Below, one piece after another: positions 1-12,731 of a stretch of 64,000 nucleotides of DNA (the first letter of the stretch is position 1; every line of letters begins with the position of its first letter). Source of the stretch: Lingula anatina (taxonomy: Eukaryota; Brachiopoda; Lingulata; Lingulida; Lingulidae); the NCBI RefSeq assembly GCF_001039355.2, contig NW_019775645.1, forward strand, positions 63,006 through 127,005, in the 5' to 3' direction. A model generated the notes under the pieces. That model had not been told where the DNA came from and did no database searches. It was given only the letters and a program-made list of their open reading frames with translations. A program made the translations under genes and the position numbers.

Positions 1-3000
1 AATATGTATTAGAATTACACGTGCAGGGGGTATTTATTCAGTTAATATACCACACAGGTTTGGAGACTGTCTTCTGGAGGTTTAAGTCACTTATAACAGC
101 AAGGGCCATTTCACTTTTGAGCCAAGTGAAAATTCCAGGTTTTTCTCAAGACAAACTCGGCTTTAAAAAAAAAAATTCCCTGTCTGAAATAGTTTGCCTA
201 ATAAGCAACCAATCTGGAGAACCACTCATTTGTTGTGTTTGACAGAGTATAGCCTGAAGAAAAAAAGGGATTGGCTATCGTAAAAGTGTTCAAGTCACAC
301 CTCAAAAATTCAACTGTGAAAATTGGCTTACCACATCAAAACAGATTTCAAAAGGTAGTTTTGAAGTTGGTGCTAATCCAGTACACTTTTATCATTGCCA
401 CAAAAATATTTATGCAATTGGAAGGTTGTCAAATCGAAGTGATCTTGTTTGAAAATTAAACGAAAAATCCATGTCATTTGTTCATTGTACATGTCTTTAT
501 TATATTATATTGTACTGTACTGTGTTTGCTTGAATAAGAGGCAAATCATCTGCATTATTATAAGTATATCATGACCGTCATTTTCTAATCCAAACTTTTA
601 AAAGTACCTGCATATCCATCTCTTATTACATCTTACTGTTAAAAGTGATACCTTTCAGGTAAAGAAAATTACCTGTTTGGAAAACCTATAATGAGAAGTA
701 AATGAGTCTTTAAATGACCCAGTTAATACAGGCTCCTGTATATCACTTGACTGCAGAAGGGATGTGAGTCACTTGTATTGTATCGTTATTACCCCCTTGG
801 TTGTTGTTATTGTCATCTATATTGTATTGTAAGGACTTTGTAATGATATGTTGATACAGGGTGACAAAGAGGTCAGAGTACCTGTGTGAGCAGTGGGTCT
901 AGATGGTTCATTTGTTTTTATGTGTATAGTTGACAGCTTGTGTGGCACATATATGTTTTTCTGTATAACAAAAGGCAAGGTTTGATGTAAGCAAAGTTGA
1001 CAATGAAGTGACTTACTCCTTAAATGTAGGATTTACAGTTTTGCTAGAAAATTTAATAAAGTTGATGCATTTTTAGGCATTTTAATGATCCAGATTGGCT
1101 GAAAGAAAAAGCATCAGTTAAACTTTTTTGTCTGAAAAAAAAAGGTGGTGTCTTGGTTTAAACCTTAATTGAAAATCATCCTCGAACTCTGCATGCAAAC
1201 TGGTCCTAAAAACTTGGATGGTTGTTGACATAGTTTTATTAGGTAAACATCCCCTAGAGGAAGTGTATTTGCCCACTGCCACTATCTGTGATATTATCCA
1301 TGTTAATTGAAATTAATTCCCCATCCCTCTTGTAACAAGAGAGGGATCTAATGCAGCCTATATTTTCTCAGTTCGGATCTCCTCTCCATTTATTGTTAAG
1401 TTTCCTGTTTATCGCTTACCGAGGATGTTAGAATTTCCAACTGACTTGGTTCAGAGATACGACAGCAGAAAGACGCTGTTTTTCTTTACTAGGCTATTGT
1501 TTGGCCAGAGCAAAGTTTACCACATCAGGACCAAGTTGAAATAAATTGTATTTACCAACTGTGACTTTGGGGTTATTTTGCTTTAGGAGTTACGCTGCCT
1601 ATTAAATCAGCAAAGTTGTTATCTTACAAGACTGTGTGTAATACCTCAGCAACCCGACTCCCTTTTTAGCAAGATGTGAAGCCATTCTCCGTATTTGCTT
1701 GGGACAAATAGAAAAATATGCAGGCGTTTTAAGTCGTTATGTGCTGTGAAAAAAAATGAAGGGGTAGGATAAATACTCGTGGACTGTTACCTTTCTGTGC
1801 GGGAACAAAGTGGTGGCACGACCCTTGGGATCAGTGGTGACCCCTAGCATTGAAAGGGATTGGTGTGCAGGCATTTTGAACAATTACAACTCGGCAGAGA
1901 TCGAGGTGATGGATTGAAAACATCCTTTTTGGTGGAGAAAAAAACATCTCTCATTAGTAATCGTTTGCTGTTTACTGATTGTCTGCAGGCTGATTAAAAA
2001 AAGACTTTTTTGGCAGCAAACAAATTTTTTGGCTTTTAGGCGAGATAATATATTTACACTTTTCATTGAACTGCCTTCAGTCACAGTGTAGGGGTCACAG
2101 TGTACACAGCAGACGGTTGGAAATGCTGGATTATTGCTACAACAAGGAAGGTCATCTTTTGAGTTAGTGGAGACAGAATATGAGAGAAGTAGCAGGTAGG
2201 TGTTCCATCCAAGTATGGGCTGTTAAGTGTTTTTTTCAATGTAGTGAAAGCTTAATGTGCATTGGAATTAAGGAGCATTCATTGAGATGATTGGAGAGTC
2301 TGAGTAGCTTTCATTCATGTTTGCCAGGTCCTTATTGTGGTGTAAATTCATAAGAAAAGATTTAATGGTCTCAATGCTGGAGATAGGTATAAGTCAAGCC
2401 ATTGCAATAATAATTTATTGATGGTCTGGCTTGCTGGATTTCAATATTTTAAGCAAATTTTTGAGATCCCCTTTAGGTGAGTTTTTATGCAATTTGATGG
2501 TAACTTTTCAACTGTTGGGCAGCAGGCCTGTAATCCAAGGGGAGAGGGACCTTTTTGTTAAAAAAAAAGTCAACCTAAACTCCCCTTACTTGACTAACTT
2601 GGGAAATGACAAAGTTCTGAGCTCAAATTTTGATTCTCAGTGAACCCTTTCCATAGCAACATTTGGCTCTCTTGAATCCTGGGAATACCCTCTGGGCTGT
2701 TTAAATGGATGCCTAGAATTTACACATAAAGTGATATTTGTTTAATTATAAACCTTGAAAGTTAGGTTTGCAACATACTTGGTGCACTTCAGAAATTTTC
2801 AAAACTCATAAGACTGAGTAGTGAAAATGTGCATGACATTGCAAATTTGAGTAACTCTGTGATATTTGACATTTTTAGGCACTGCAAAGTTTCAGTTTAA
2901 AAATCATGACATTGTTAATGTGGACAGTTTAATCTGGATGCTATTTCTTGAATCCTTTTATACCTTTTGCTAATAGCTCCTGAGATTTAATAGCAAATTT

Positions 3001-6000
3001 ATTGATATAACATCTGTCTGGATAAGGGAGTTTTAATTGCCTGAACATGGCTTCATCTTTTGAGAAAAACAAGCAAGAAGTTTGCAGCTTGTTGACTTTG
3101 TCCTTGACCCCTCTCTCATAATTGCCGATTTTGAGAGGTCGGCAAATGTGGGATAAACCCAGAACCTCGTAAATGTCAATCTCCCCAGTTTAATACCTGA
3201 GGCAGGTAGCTTTTGTGTGTGTGATTGTAACTGACTCTTGGGGACTCTTTTGTTATTCCTCAAGTTCTTAACATTTTTTGGTGACAGACTTGAAAGGGAA
3301 AGAAGTTTTTCCCTTGTCTAGTCATCACATTTGAATGAATATTTCATTGCGGAATATTAGTCATTGTCTTTGGAAATGTTGCAGATTATCTGGTCATTGT
3401 GTTGAGTAGAATGGTGAGAACTGAATGAACAGCAAGTAAGTAATGTCCAAAATTTAAAATCTAATCTGTCATTACGAAATCAATAAGTTAATTAGGAAAA
3501 GATATTAAACAGTGATTTAAAAGAAGTTAGAGAGACCATATTGGCACTTATGCCCATGCTAGATGCCTTCCATTGGTCTCAATAGAAATTCTAAATATTT
3601 CTGGCTTATTACGTTTCTTTGACAAATTAGAAGAAGTATCAGGTGGTACACTCTAGGGCACTGTGGTGCCTGTTACACTATTATGACTTTGACTGTGGAA
3701 AATTTCACGATAATTACATCTTCTTTTCATCGAATTAATACAGAGAGAATATACCGCATATATACCCCCCTTAAAGTGCCTTATATGCCCAACAGGCAAA
3801 GAGTCACAAAAGCTGATAAATACGGGGCTTTAAAGACCAGTTTATCCAGATCAGCAGAGTTTAAACCTTAGAAACATAACTGTTGGGCACAGTTGATCAG
3901 TGTGGCGTATTGGATAGAAGTCGAATATATTACTGCCCCCCTGATGGAATTCAGCTTTTTTACTGAGGTCATCGAAGTGGGATGACCCTTAAGAAACCAG
4001 TGGCCATCCAAGAGCAACTGGTCAGTGGTCCGAGAGAGGTATGACCAATGGAACCATTGGTGCGGTTAATGAAGCAGATTTGATATAAGTCAAGGTCTCG
4101 GGTGTCCTTTATGCATATTGTATTCCCGTTGGCATGCCTTGCCCATGTTAACGTAAAATTGCAGTAGTGCACGACAATGGAAATGTGTAGGTTCTAGCGA
4201 AAAGGCATGTGTATTGCCATGACTGTTTTGTCTTTCCTTCCACGGGAATGGGGAACCTGTGACACTTAGTTGTTGCAGCGATGGAAAGACAAATACAAGT
4301 TTGCTTTGATGGACACCATAAACTTGATTCCCCCGCTGTGAAATCCTGTGTTGGATATGACACTTCCTTTGATACTTTATTTAGGAAACTGAACTTGTGG
4401 GCAACTTGACACTTTGATATTTCAGGTACAATCTACACTAATGTTGTCACCTGACCGCAAAGTCAGCAAGTGCTTTCTGGCTCGGTTTTCTTTCTGCTCT
4501 ATTGTTCTGGTGCAGGGAACTTTTGAGTGACCTTTATTTTTTGTTTAATCAGCTAGACTTTGAAATTGATCAAATAGAATAAAAATTGGCAGGGGTTTTT
4601 GATGGTGTTACTGATTGTAATTTGATGATAGTCAACCGAGAGAAAAGAATTGCTAATGATCTTTTGGTGATAAAAAAGTTAAAAAAGAGAAATTCTCATT
4701 TTAATTTTCACTGTACCTTGCTAGATTTTTGTCATTTTTATTTCTTTATTCTCTTTTACATTTTGTTTATTTAAAAAATGGAAGTGAGCATTCTGGTATT
4801 TCTACCACCCGGTGTATGGCGCCAGTAACAAGAATAGGAAATCAAATCCCCCCTGCTTGCAGAATTATTGAGAAAAGAAAAATGGAAAGAAAACTTGAAT
4901 GCTTTCACAGCTATAATGATTTATAAATAGAAAGTCTGTTGAAAAAGCGTGATGTAAGATTGATATTACAGTCAGTCCTCCTTATGTGCCAGTAAAGGAA
5001 GAAATTTTTTTCTTTGGGTCAGTCTTGCTGATTATGTACGAGGGAAAAGCATTATTTACCACCTACATAATGTACCATTCTATATCTAAAATTTATTGGC
5101 CAGGCTGAACATTTGGTGGCCCATAGCCAATTGCCAATTTTAGCTGCGCCATTGATGTTTTTACACTTATCGCCCTCCCAGCTATGAAAAAAGTGTCCGT
5201 AATTGCCTCAGAGCCAGAGTATAATGCTCGATAATGAAGAGTTAGAGGGCTTTTCAATTAAACTCTATTCATCTATTTTCCCAAGTATTGGTTCCGGTGA
5301 AAATACAGCATTTGTTTCATCACAGAAGTTTTTCGTCCACCACTGCTCCAAGTCAATGAGAACATGAAGGACCTAAATACACACGTTTTGTGTTACAATA
5401 CAAACAGCAAAGGAAAACCTAGCGCCAATTTCCCAAAGTCACAAATATAGAGGGGGGGTTACAAGGGCCGTTTTCTTTGGAACTTTGGGTCTCATTGTGT
5501 AATCCATTGATAGGAAGTGGAGCTCGGCAAATTGCCTAGTTGGTGATCGATGGTCAAGGTGGATGTACATGACCCGAGGATTGCCAAAATGACCAGGTAA
5601 TTGGAAGTTTGTTTTCAAATTCCCACGCATTTTTTAGGCTCTGGTTGTGGTGCCAGGAATCTTTGTTTAAAAAAAATTTTGTACCAGTTTTAAAAAGGCT
5701 GCAAAAGTGTTGTGTAAAGCACAGCAGGAGATGGTCTCTTCTGGTGGATCTATGGATTACCATTTAGCAGCTTGCTAAATTTGTCAAAGGTGTGGAAATT
5801 AAGAGATTATGTGCAAGGCCAAGGTGCAGTTTTAATGCAGTTGCAAAGGCAAGTTACTGTGTGTGTGTGTGGGGGGGGGATTGTTGGGAAGTATAAAAAT
5901 TGGGAAGAAAAAAATGCATATATCTATGCAAGAATTATGTGCTAGTGTTTGTAACCTGTTGGAATTTTAAATCCAATACCAGCTGAGTCACATTTAACAA

Positions 6001-6502
6001 TTTTCTAGGTCATCCACTGGATTGTCACACATATACACATGCTTAAAAAAAGATTATTCCTTAACACCCAAGGTGCAACCCCTATAGCGTTTCTCAACTC
6101 ACACACTGGTGGCAGGATGTGCTTTGTATCTGTATATCACGCGGCATTGTTTCAACACTGTGTGTGTAGTCCAGGCTAATGTGTTGACACAGCAGGACAT
6201 CAAAGAGGAACGGAGTTATTGTTGTTGTTATTGTAGTGTCATCGGGGTGCACACTGCTGAGTATTGAACTGGAAGGGAGTTTGGTGACACAGACAGTTGG
6301 GTGACACAGAAGGGCTGGGGACTTGCGGTGACATTTTGGCTTGTTTTTATTGATCTGGTCGCATTATTGGTTTGACTCCGGTGTCAGGTAAGATGGATTC
6401 ATTGCTTAAAGTTTTCAGTGGCTTGGATTTTGGTGGATGAGAGAATCATTTGTTGGCAAGACACAAGTTTGACAGGAGTGATAATTGATGTTTGGCCTTT
6501 AG

Positions 6503-6579
6503 TGGTGTCTGTATGACAAGCAGAAGAACTCCGTAGATGAACAGCTGAAATCTGCCCTACATTTCAAATTGGATCATGG
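6503..6579 (+). other. Candidate orphan exon
   Basis: Bounded by TTTGGCCTTTAG and GG|GTAAGA, 77 nt open in one frame that reads WCLYDKQKNSVDEQLK and continues SALHFKLDHG. The composition looks protein-like, but I recognise no family. Its phase 2 end does not directly match the phase 0 start of the exon at 10950, so at least one exon would have to lie between them. Confidence 0.25.
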
Positions 6580-7119
6580 GTAAGACGCAGGGTGGGAGTC
6601 TGAGACATGTAGAAAATGAAGCTCAAAATTTTAAGATTAAGATTTCTTCAGAGTGTTTAAACTTACAACATCAAGTGTCCTCTAGTTCTGTACATTTGAA
6701 TTGGTGAAATAGTGTGTCAGAATAGCACCTTGAATTGTTATACTGTGTTGTCGTGTTTGTACAGTGACAGCAGACTAGAATATTAACGATTGACGTCTGT
6801 TCGTCTCACAATAGTGGATCGGGTGTGAAAGGGGCATTTAAAAGTCACAGATAACAATGTTTTTACTCAAGTGACAATGCAGGTTTTGAAAGTGGAGGAC
6901 TGCGGCATATAGATTAGTGCTCTTATGGCAATTTTGATCAGAATTGCCAAGGGATTATTGCATAAAAGAGAGTTATGTACATTGGAAATTAGGTTGACAG
7001 TGTTTGAACACTATATTTCTTCAAGTCTGCTTTACTTATTCTGAATGTAAGGACACTGGGTATTATAGGTGAAAATAATGGCATTTCTATGTAGCATTTG
7101 AGCTTGGTGTGACAGGTGA

Positions 7120-7145
7120 TTTTTTTTTTTTTTTTTTTTTTTTTT
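7120..7145. repeat. Poly-T tract
   Basis: Run of 26 T. Confidence 0.95.
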
Positions 7146-7950
7146 GTAAAAGCAGACATCATGTATAAAGTAATCCAGGAAGTGGAATCAAATTTGTATT
7201 TTTTTTCATTGCTGCAACATTGCGTGTTTTTTAAGCAACTATACAACAGTGTAATATAATTTTGCCACAGTGTATTCTGAATCAAAATCAACAATACTTG
7301 CAGTACCATGCCTTAGATATTTTATTTCTATAAATTTTTGTTACCATTCACAGTTGTTGGACTTGATGTCATTGTGACCTTGTCATGTAGTGACACCTCA
7401 TGTGGTATTTCTTTGCTCATTTGGTGTGTTTAGAGCAACAGATATAATATTTTCACCATTTTTTTATGGCCTTGATGATGTCTGGTTCACAGTGTTACTA
7501 GACAGTTAAATGTTTCATCTATTAAACGGTCTCTGTAACACCCCGCCCCCCTTAAAACTTCTGTATTTCTTCATCCCTAAAAAATAGAACTTGAAAAAAG
7601 AGCCGAGCTGCTCCATTTATTATCTTGACTCTCTTTAAATCAACAGGAAAGAACAGAAGGCGCAAGATTTTATCATGGAGGCCATAGATGTTACGGAGGA
7701 GTAAAGTTGGGATGTCCCTTTCATAAACTGACACTTCCGTTATTGTCACTTAAATGTCATTGTCACATAAGGTTTACAACACACATCTATACAGTGCACA
7801 TTTTGACAGTTTAGTATACATGTGACATTGTCACCTTACATAGCGCCTCAGGTGACTCAGACTTTTCCAAGGTGTTACAACATGTGACATGAATTATTCC
7901 TCTGAGGTGACAGGTGGAACAGGACAGGAGAGTTAAAGTTAAGCCACCCA

Positions 7951-7972
7951 TCTCTCTCTCTCTCTCTCTCTC
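7951..7972. repeat. (TC)n microsatellite
   Basis: About 11 TC units. Confidence 0.95.
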
Positions 7973-8407
7973 CATTTGTGTACTCTGACACATACCTTAC
8001 ACCTGCTTGTTGACTACCACAGGAGTGTGTATAGTGACCTATTCAGAGAGAACAGTGGCTTTTACGGTCAGCTTTGATTTAAAGTTCGACTTCTACTGAT
8101 CTACTTTGCCTCAACAGCAATTTCATAATCAAGGTTTGAAGAACTGAGTATGACAGTGACCTGTAATGGAATATGAGGATGTTTTGGGTTTTTTCTTTCT
8201 GCTCAAATCAGAGTTACTCCTCCTCTGATCCATGCATAGCCATGGCAGTTGTTGTTGTGATAATCTAAGGTTTGAAAACATAACAGGTGAGTTGAAAAAC
8301 TTGTTGACTGAGACAACAGGTGGATGAGAAAAGGAGTAAACTGTCTGTTGCGGTCTGGTTGAAATACCTTGTCTCTCTTTCCTTTGGAATTGATGGCAAG
8401 TCTGAAC

Positions 8408-8427
8408 AGAGAGAGAGAGAGAGAGAC
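8408..8427. repeat. (GA)n microsatellite
   Basis: About 10 GA units, followed by a 17-18-bp duplication of CAGATGGGACTAAAAAA at 8441-8476. Confidence 0.9.
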
Positions 8428-10949
8428 CAGTAAGGCAAAAACAGATGGGACTAAAAAACAGATGGGACTAAAAAATTCAATAAAGATGACCTGGATAATA
8501 TTTGTAGATCTATTCAGCCTTATTAATGCCATATGGAGAAGTGTACTTTCATAGGATTACACTTATATATTGACATTGATATGAAAATTGCAGGTGTCAA
8601 TCACCTGAAATGACAGATGGTCAAATTTGCCTCCCTTTCCCTGTAAGTCTGGGGTCAATGTTGACAGCTCCTATCATTTAGGAGGCCAGACCTATCCCTT
8701 TACTTAATCAAGCATCATTAATGAGACTCTGGGCGAGGTAATATATACCCAATTTGACATCTGATCCAAATACATGTGTGTCACACCAAGGTGATCAGTT
8801 TACAAGACCTAACAGGTAGATTTGTGGAGGGGACAATGCTTGCCAGTGTCATCTCTACGGCGTCTCTCTTGACACAAAAATTGCTGTGAGAAATGCAAGG
8901 TTAGGCAGGATAAACAGCAGGCATAGCATTGGGTAAACTACATGTTGTTGATGACATATAAAACCTGTGTAAGGACATTTGAGGAGACACGAGACTTAGG
9001 TTTCACTATCAGTGCTGTAGGTGATATAGTGGACTGACTTGTATGTTTTATTTGATGTTTAAAGGTAAAGATGGTTTTTCCTGCCTTATATGATACCTAA
9101 GAAAGAAATTGGTTAGACAAGAAGAACAGTATTAGAATTCAAGCCTGTCATATAATTTGTGGTAATAGTTCTAATATTATACTGCACCACACTTGTCTTA
9201 GATTTTTATTACATTACTGGTAGTACTGTAAAAGTTGAGTCCAGTCAGAATTGTTACCAAGAGATGACTCTGTCTCTGAGAGAAGACCTTGTCCCACTCA
9301 GGCTGGCTGGGAGATAGGTGCCTTTTTCTCTTCTGTGGTTTCCAAGGTATTTCTTTTTAGATATTTTTCTTATCCAATGGTTGCGGAATATTATTATGGG
9401 AATAACTTTGCTGGATATTTGTGACCTTCTAAAGGAGTTTTCTAATTTAACTGGTTGGTGTACACTAAAGTGACTATGATGCATGGAAGCTGTAGTGCAG
9501 TTTATTAATATTGTTCACCTTTAAGAGACACAAAAAATAGAGCCGTGCCTTTAAAGTCAGGTGAAAAACCACTTACTAGGTATAAGGTTTATGATTTATG
9601 ATGGTTGAGGAAAGATGTGATTTAAGTTTTAATGAATGCAGCACATACAGGTTCTCATTATTAGATGGAGATTGTGAAGTTATTTGTATTCATCAGTCAT
9701 ATCAAATGAATACCACTGTGTGTGGGTGTGTGCACGAATGTGCGTGCATGCATGTGTGTACGTGTTTTTAGATGTTGATGTGTGGGAATGTTTGTGTTAA
9801 GTACGCATATAAGAAGTGCTCACTTGTTGATCAGATGATTTCCATTTCTTACATTTGATGACGGAATCATTGCAATGTAGGCTTCTCATTAAGATTTGAT
9901 TAAGTTGGCAAAAGTTGACGCTAAGTGGGTTAATGGTCGTATTTACTCATCTTCTCTGCTTGATGATTCAATGGGTTTCACCAGTAATGTTCAAGAGGAA
10001 GATTGAAAGTAAACACACTAGTTTCATCTCAAGTCTCAAAGACTACTGAGAAATGATCATTTATTGTTCGAAATAGCTCGGTTATGCCAGGATCAGTTTA
10101 TGTTAACCGTTACTGAATTGGAAGATAGGAGTCGTGAGCTGACCGTGCCTAAGCGTTTGTTTTTTGGTTTTAACATATACATCTGAAGTAACTGAATAAA
10201 CTGATAATTAGCATGGCATAAGGTGGGTTCTGCAAATAATAATATTTTCAACTGACTGTAGAGATTAGTTTCTAGTAATAACTGAAACATAGGGTGAATA
10301 ATTCTCAAGGAGGGTAAATTGCCGCAGAGTTCCCAAATACTAGTTACCAAATATGGAGAAGTGCAACATAGAACATCTGTGCAACATTTTTAAAGAGTTC
10401 ATTTTACAGATCTGTGCAATAATATTATCCCTGTTTGTCCTAATGTAGTAGGTTATGTGAAGTTGACATGCTAATACTCAATATGAATCCTGTTATGATA
10501 AGTAACATGGAAAGTAAAGGCTACAGGGTTTTATTTATTTGTTTGATATGTTGTTAGGTTGCTCTTAGGATGTAATTTTTATGAATAAAATGATATAATT
10601 GAACTGAATTCTATGTCAACAGAATTGAAATTGGATGATCAATTATTTTTATTGTAACAGTTGTAGTTGTTGTTATTAGTGTTGTTTTAGATACTGTTTC
10701 CAACAGAATACTGATAAAGAGCAATAGTGTTGAATTTGGTGCTTATTCTGATTTTTCTTGTTCTTAACTTGAAGTATGTAAAACAAACTATTAATTTCAG
10801 GCCCAGGCTTGCACTGTCTGTATCAAGAACATCAGTGTAGAGGAGGGGTAAAAAAAGGTGACTTTAGGCAGACAATCTAGAATCAAGGAATGTATTATGA
10901 TGTGAGAGAGAGAGACATTTGATAAATCTTATTCTTTCGTTCTTTGCAG

Positions 10950-11430
10950 GCTAATATTTCCACTCACTTGGCAAGTGCACATAAAGGCTGGCCGTTGTGC
11001 TGGGAAAACTGTGTCATTATCCATTTAAACGATCCACCTAGGAACTTACTACGGGACGGTGACTTTTACCTTTGTTTAAAATGCAATATTAAAGACAGCG
11101 TTGATGTTATTGAAAACGACAACAGCAACCATAAAGACAGCTCCAGCAGTAACAACAGTGCCGATATTGGATTAGTTTTGCGATACTCCTCACCAAATGA
11201 TCAACTTCAGGATATCGGTATTGAAGACGTCCGCAATTTATTCAAGATGTCTGGGATATATACACTGAAGGATGATGGGAGTAATTTGCGTGTCGTGCTC
11301 CGCCATTGCCTCTTGGCGGTGGAACAGGGAGTCCAGAGATTACGCTGGGACGAGGTGGTGTCTGGAAGTGCCGAATATCAGTCTCCCATTGCCGCCATTG
11401 TGGATAGCGTAGTACAGGAAAACAGTACTG
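10950..11430 (+). CDS. PLEKHG4: PLEKHG4-like exon: N-terminal PLEKHG4/KIAA1755 module
   Basis: Acceptor TTTGCAG before 10950 and donor G|GTAAGTT after 11430; starts phase 0, ends phase 1. It encodes GWPLCWENCVIIHL and RDGDFYLCLKCN, the hallmark blocks of the N-terminal module shared by PLEKHG4, PLEKHG4B and KIAA1755. A conserved stretch around HCLLAVEQGVQRLRWDEV follows. An Asn/Ser/Asp-rich loop (about residues 50-70) interrupts it. The module's biochemical role is not known. The family usually has a conserved block upstream of GWPLC; that exon is not recognised here. Confidence 0.88.
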
Positions 11431-12676
11431 GTAAGTTGGTATCATGATGATATGTAGTTGATAAATCGTACTTTTGCTAACGTTTTTGAAAAAAGAAATC
11501 TGAAGTAAAATCCCAGTCAAATAATGAGGAGTGATAACAATCTTGAATTTTCCATGATTTTTAAAAGGAAATTGCACATTGTCATTTTATCTTGGCTGTC
11601 TCTACCTGTACATATATCTGTTCCTGTTATTAAAATTTACTCAAGATGAATCAAGCAGATTGAAATAATAGGTGGAATTTGCTTTTAAAAATGTATGCCC
11701 TAGAAAATCATAAATATTGGAAATAAGAAGAACAAAGCTATCTTGACTTTATGTTGTCAGAAAGGGAGGAGCAATTGCGACCATGTTTTAATCTATCTAC
11801 TTCCCATGTTCTTTTTGGTAACAGTTACTGAATACAGACTTTTCTACCTGATCCAAAACCTAGATTGGACACAAATGACTCCCTAATATGCTATTTAGTA
11901 ATAAAACAAGGCTGTCGAACAAGCTCAGATGGCTTAATCATTTTAAAACGAAGGATAGGTACATTTGTATCCCAAATTCAAAGTACCACTGAAACTTTGA
12001 TATGTTGATAAGATTTTCTCCAATGCACTAATGCACAGGTGGTGGAAATTGTTAAATGATTTGTCTCCTGGGAACATTAACATGTTGTCGGAAGCATGAT
12101 ATGTCAACGAGCATTTGTTATTCACATGTATCGAGACACATTGCTTGAAATACAAATTCCTCTAGAGAATTGTGAGAAAGGGGGTGTTAAATAGATACAC
12201 TAAATAACAGTGCTTCTATGGATATATTTTTCAATATTTAAAGAATCTTATTTGTGAAGGGAATTAAAGCAATAGAAAATGTTTGGCAAAAACTTTTTTT
12301 AAAGAATGATACTATTAGTGCACTGAGTGCTTATGAAAACATAACCTTATAACCTTCATCACCTAAGCCTTAACCAGTGCCCTTCAATTTCCATACTTCT
12401 CTTAATAAGAGGTGACAGCCATAATTTGTTCTTGATTGTTTCTATCTTATCTAAACCACATCTATTAATTGTAACTTGACAGGATTAAACTGGACCTGAC
12501 ACACTTGGTGTTTACAGGGGAGTTTTAGGTGCATTCAATATTTGGGTGGCAATTAAACTGACACTGGAACATGAGATAGTGTGTCATAGTGAATGGACTC
12601 TCACCGGACCAGTAAAAGTCCACCTTATTAAAGAGAGAATGTAAGGTTTTGCATTGTAAAACTGGTGGCTATTTAA

Positions 12677-12731
<55 letters not shown>

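Larger units (their letters stand above)
1..10949. other. AT-rich non-coding stretch upstream of the first recognised GEF exon
   Basis: No convincing protein gene was seen on either strand. All open frames are short and lack family motifs. It holds homopolymer and dinucleotide tracts and one weak exon candidate at 6503-6579. It is either the 5' part of the GEF gene (large introns or UTR) or intergenic sequence. The family's usual first coding block was looked for and not found. Confidence 0.6.

Noticed and set aside
6340-6395. CAG|GTAAGA donor-like site as a possible 5' UTR exon
   Set aside because: A lone donor motif with no coding frame or acceptor partner; too common by chance.
6989-7309. 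106-codon minus-strand frame
   Set aside because: It contains a poly-Lys run translated from the poly-T tract and shows no other protein-like feature.
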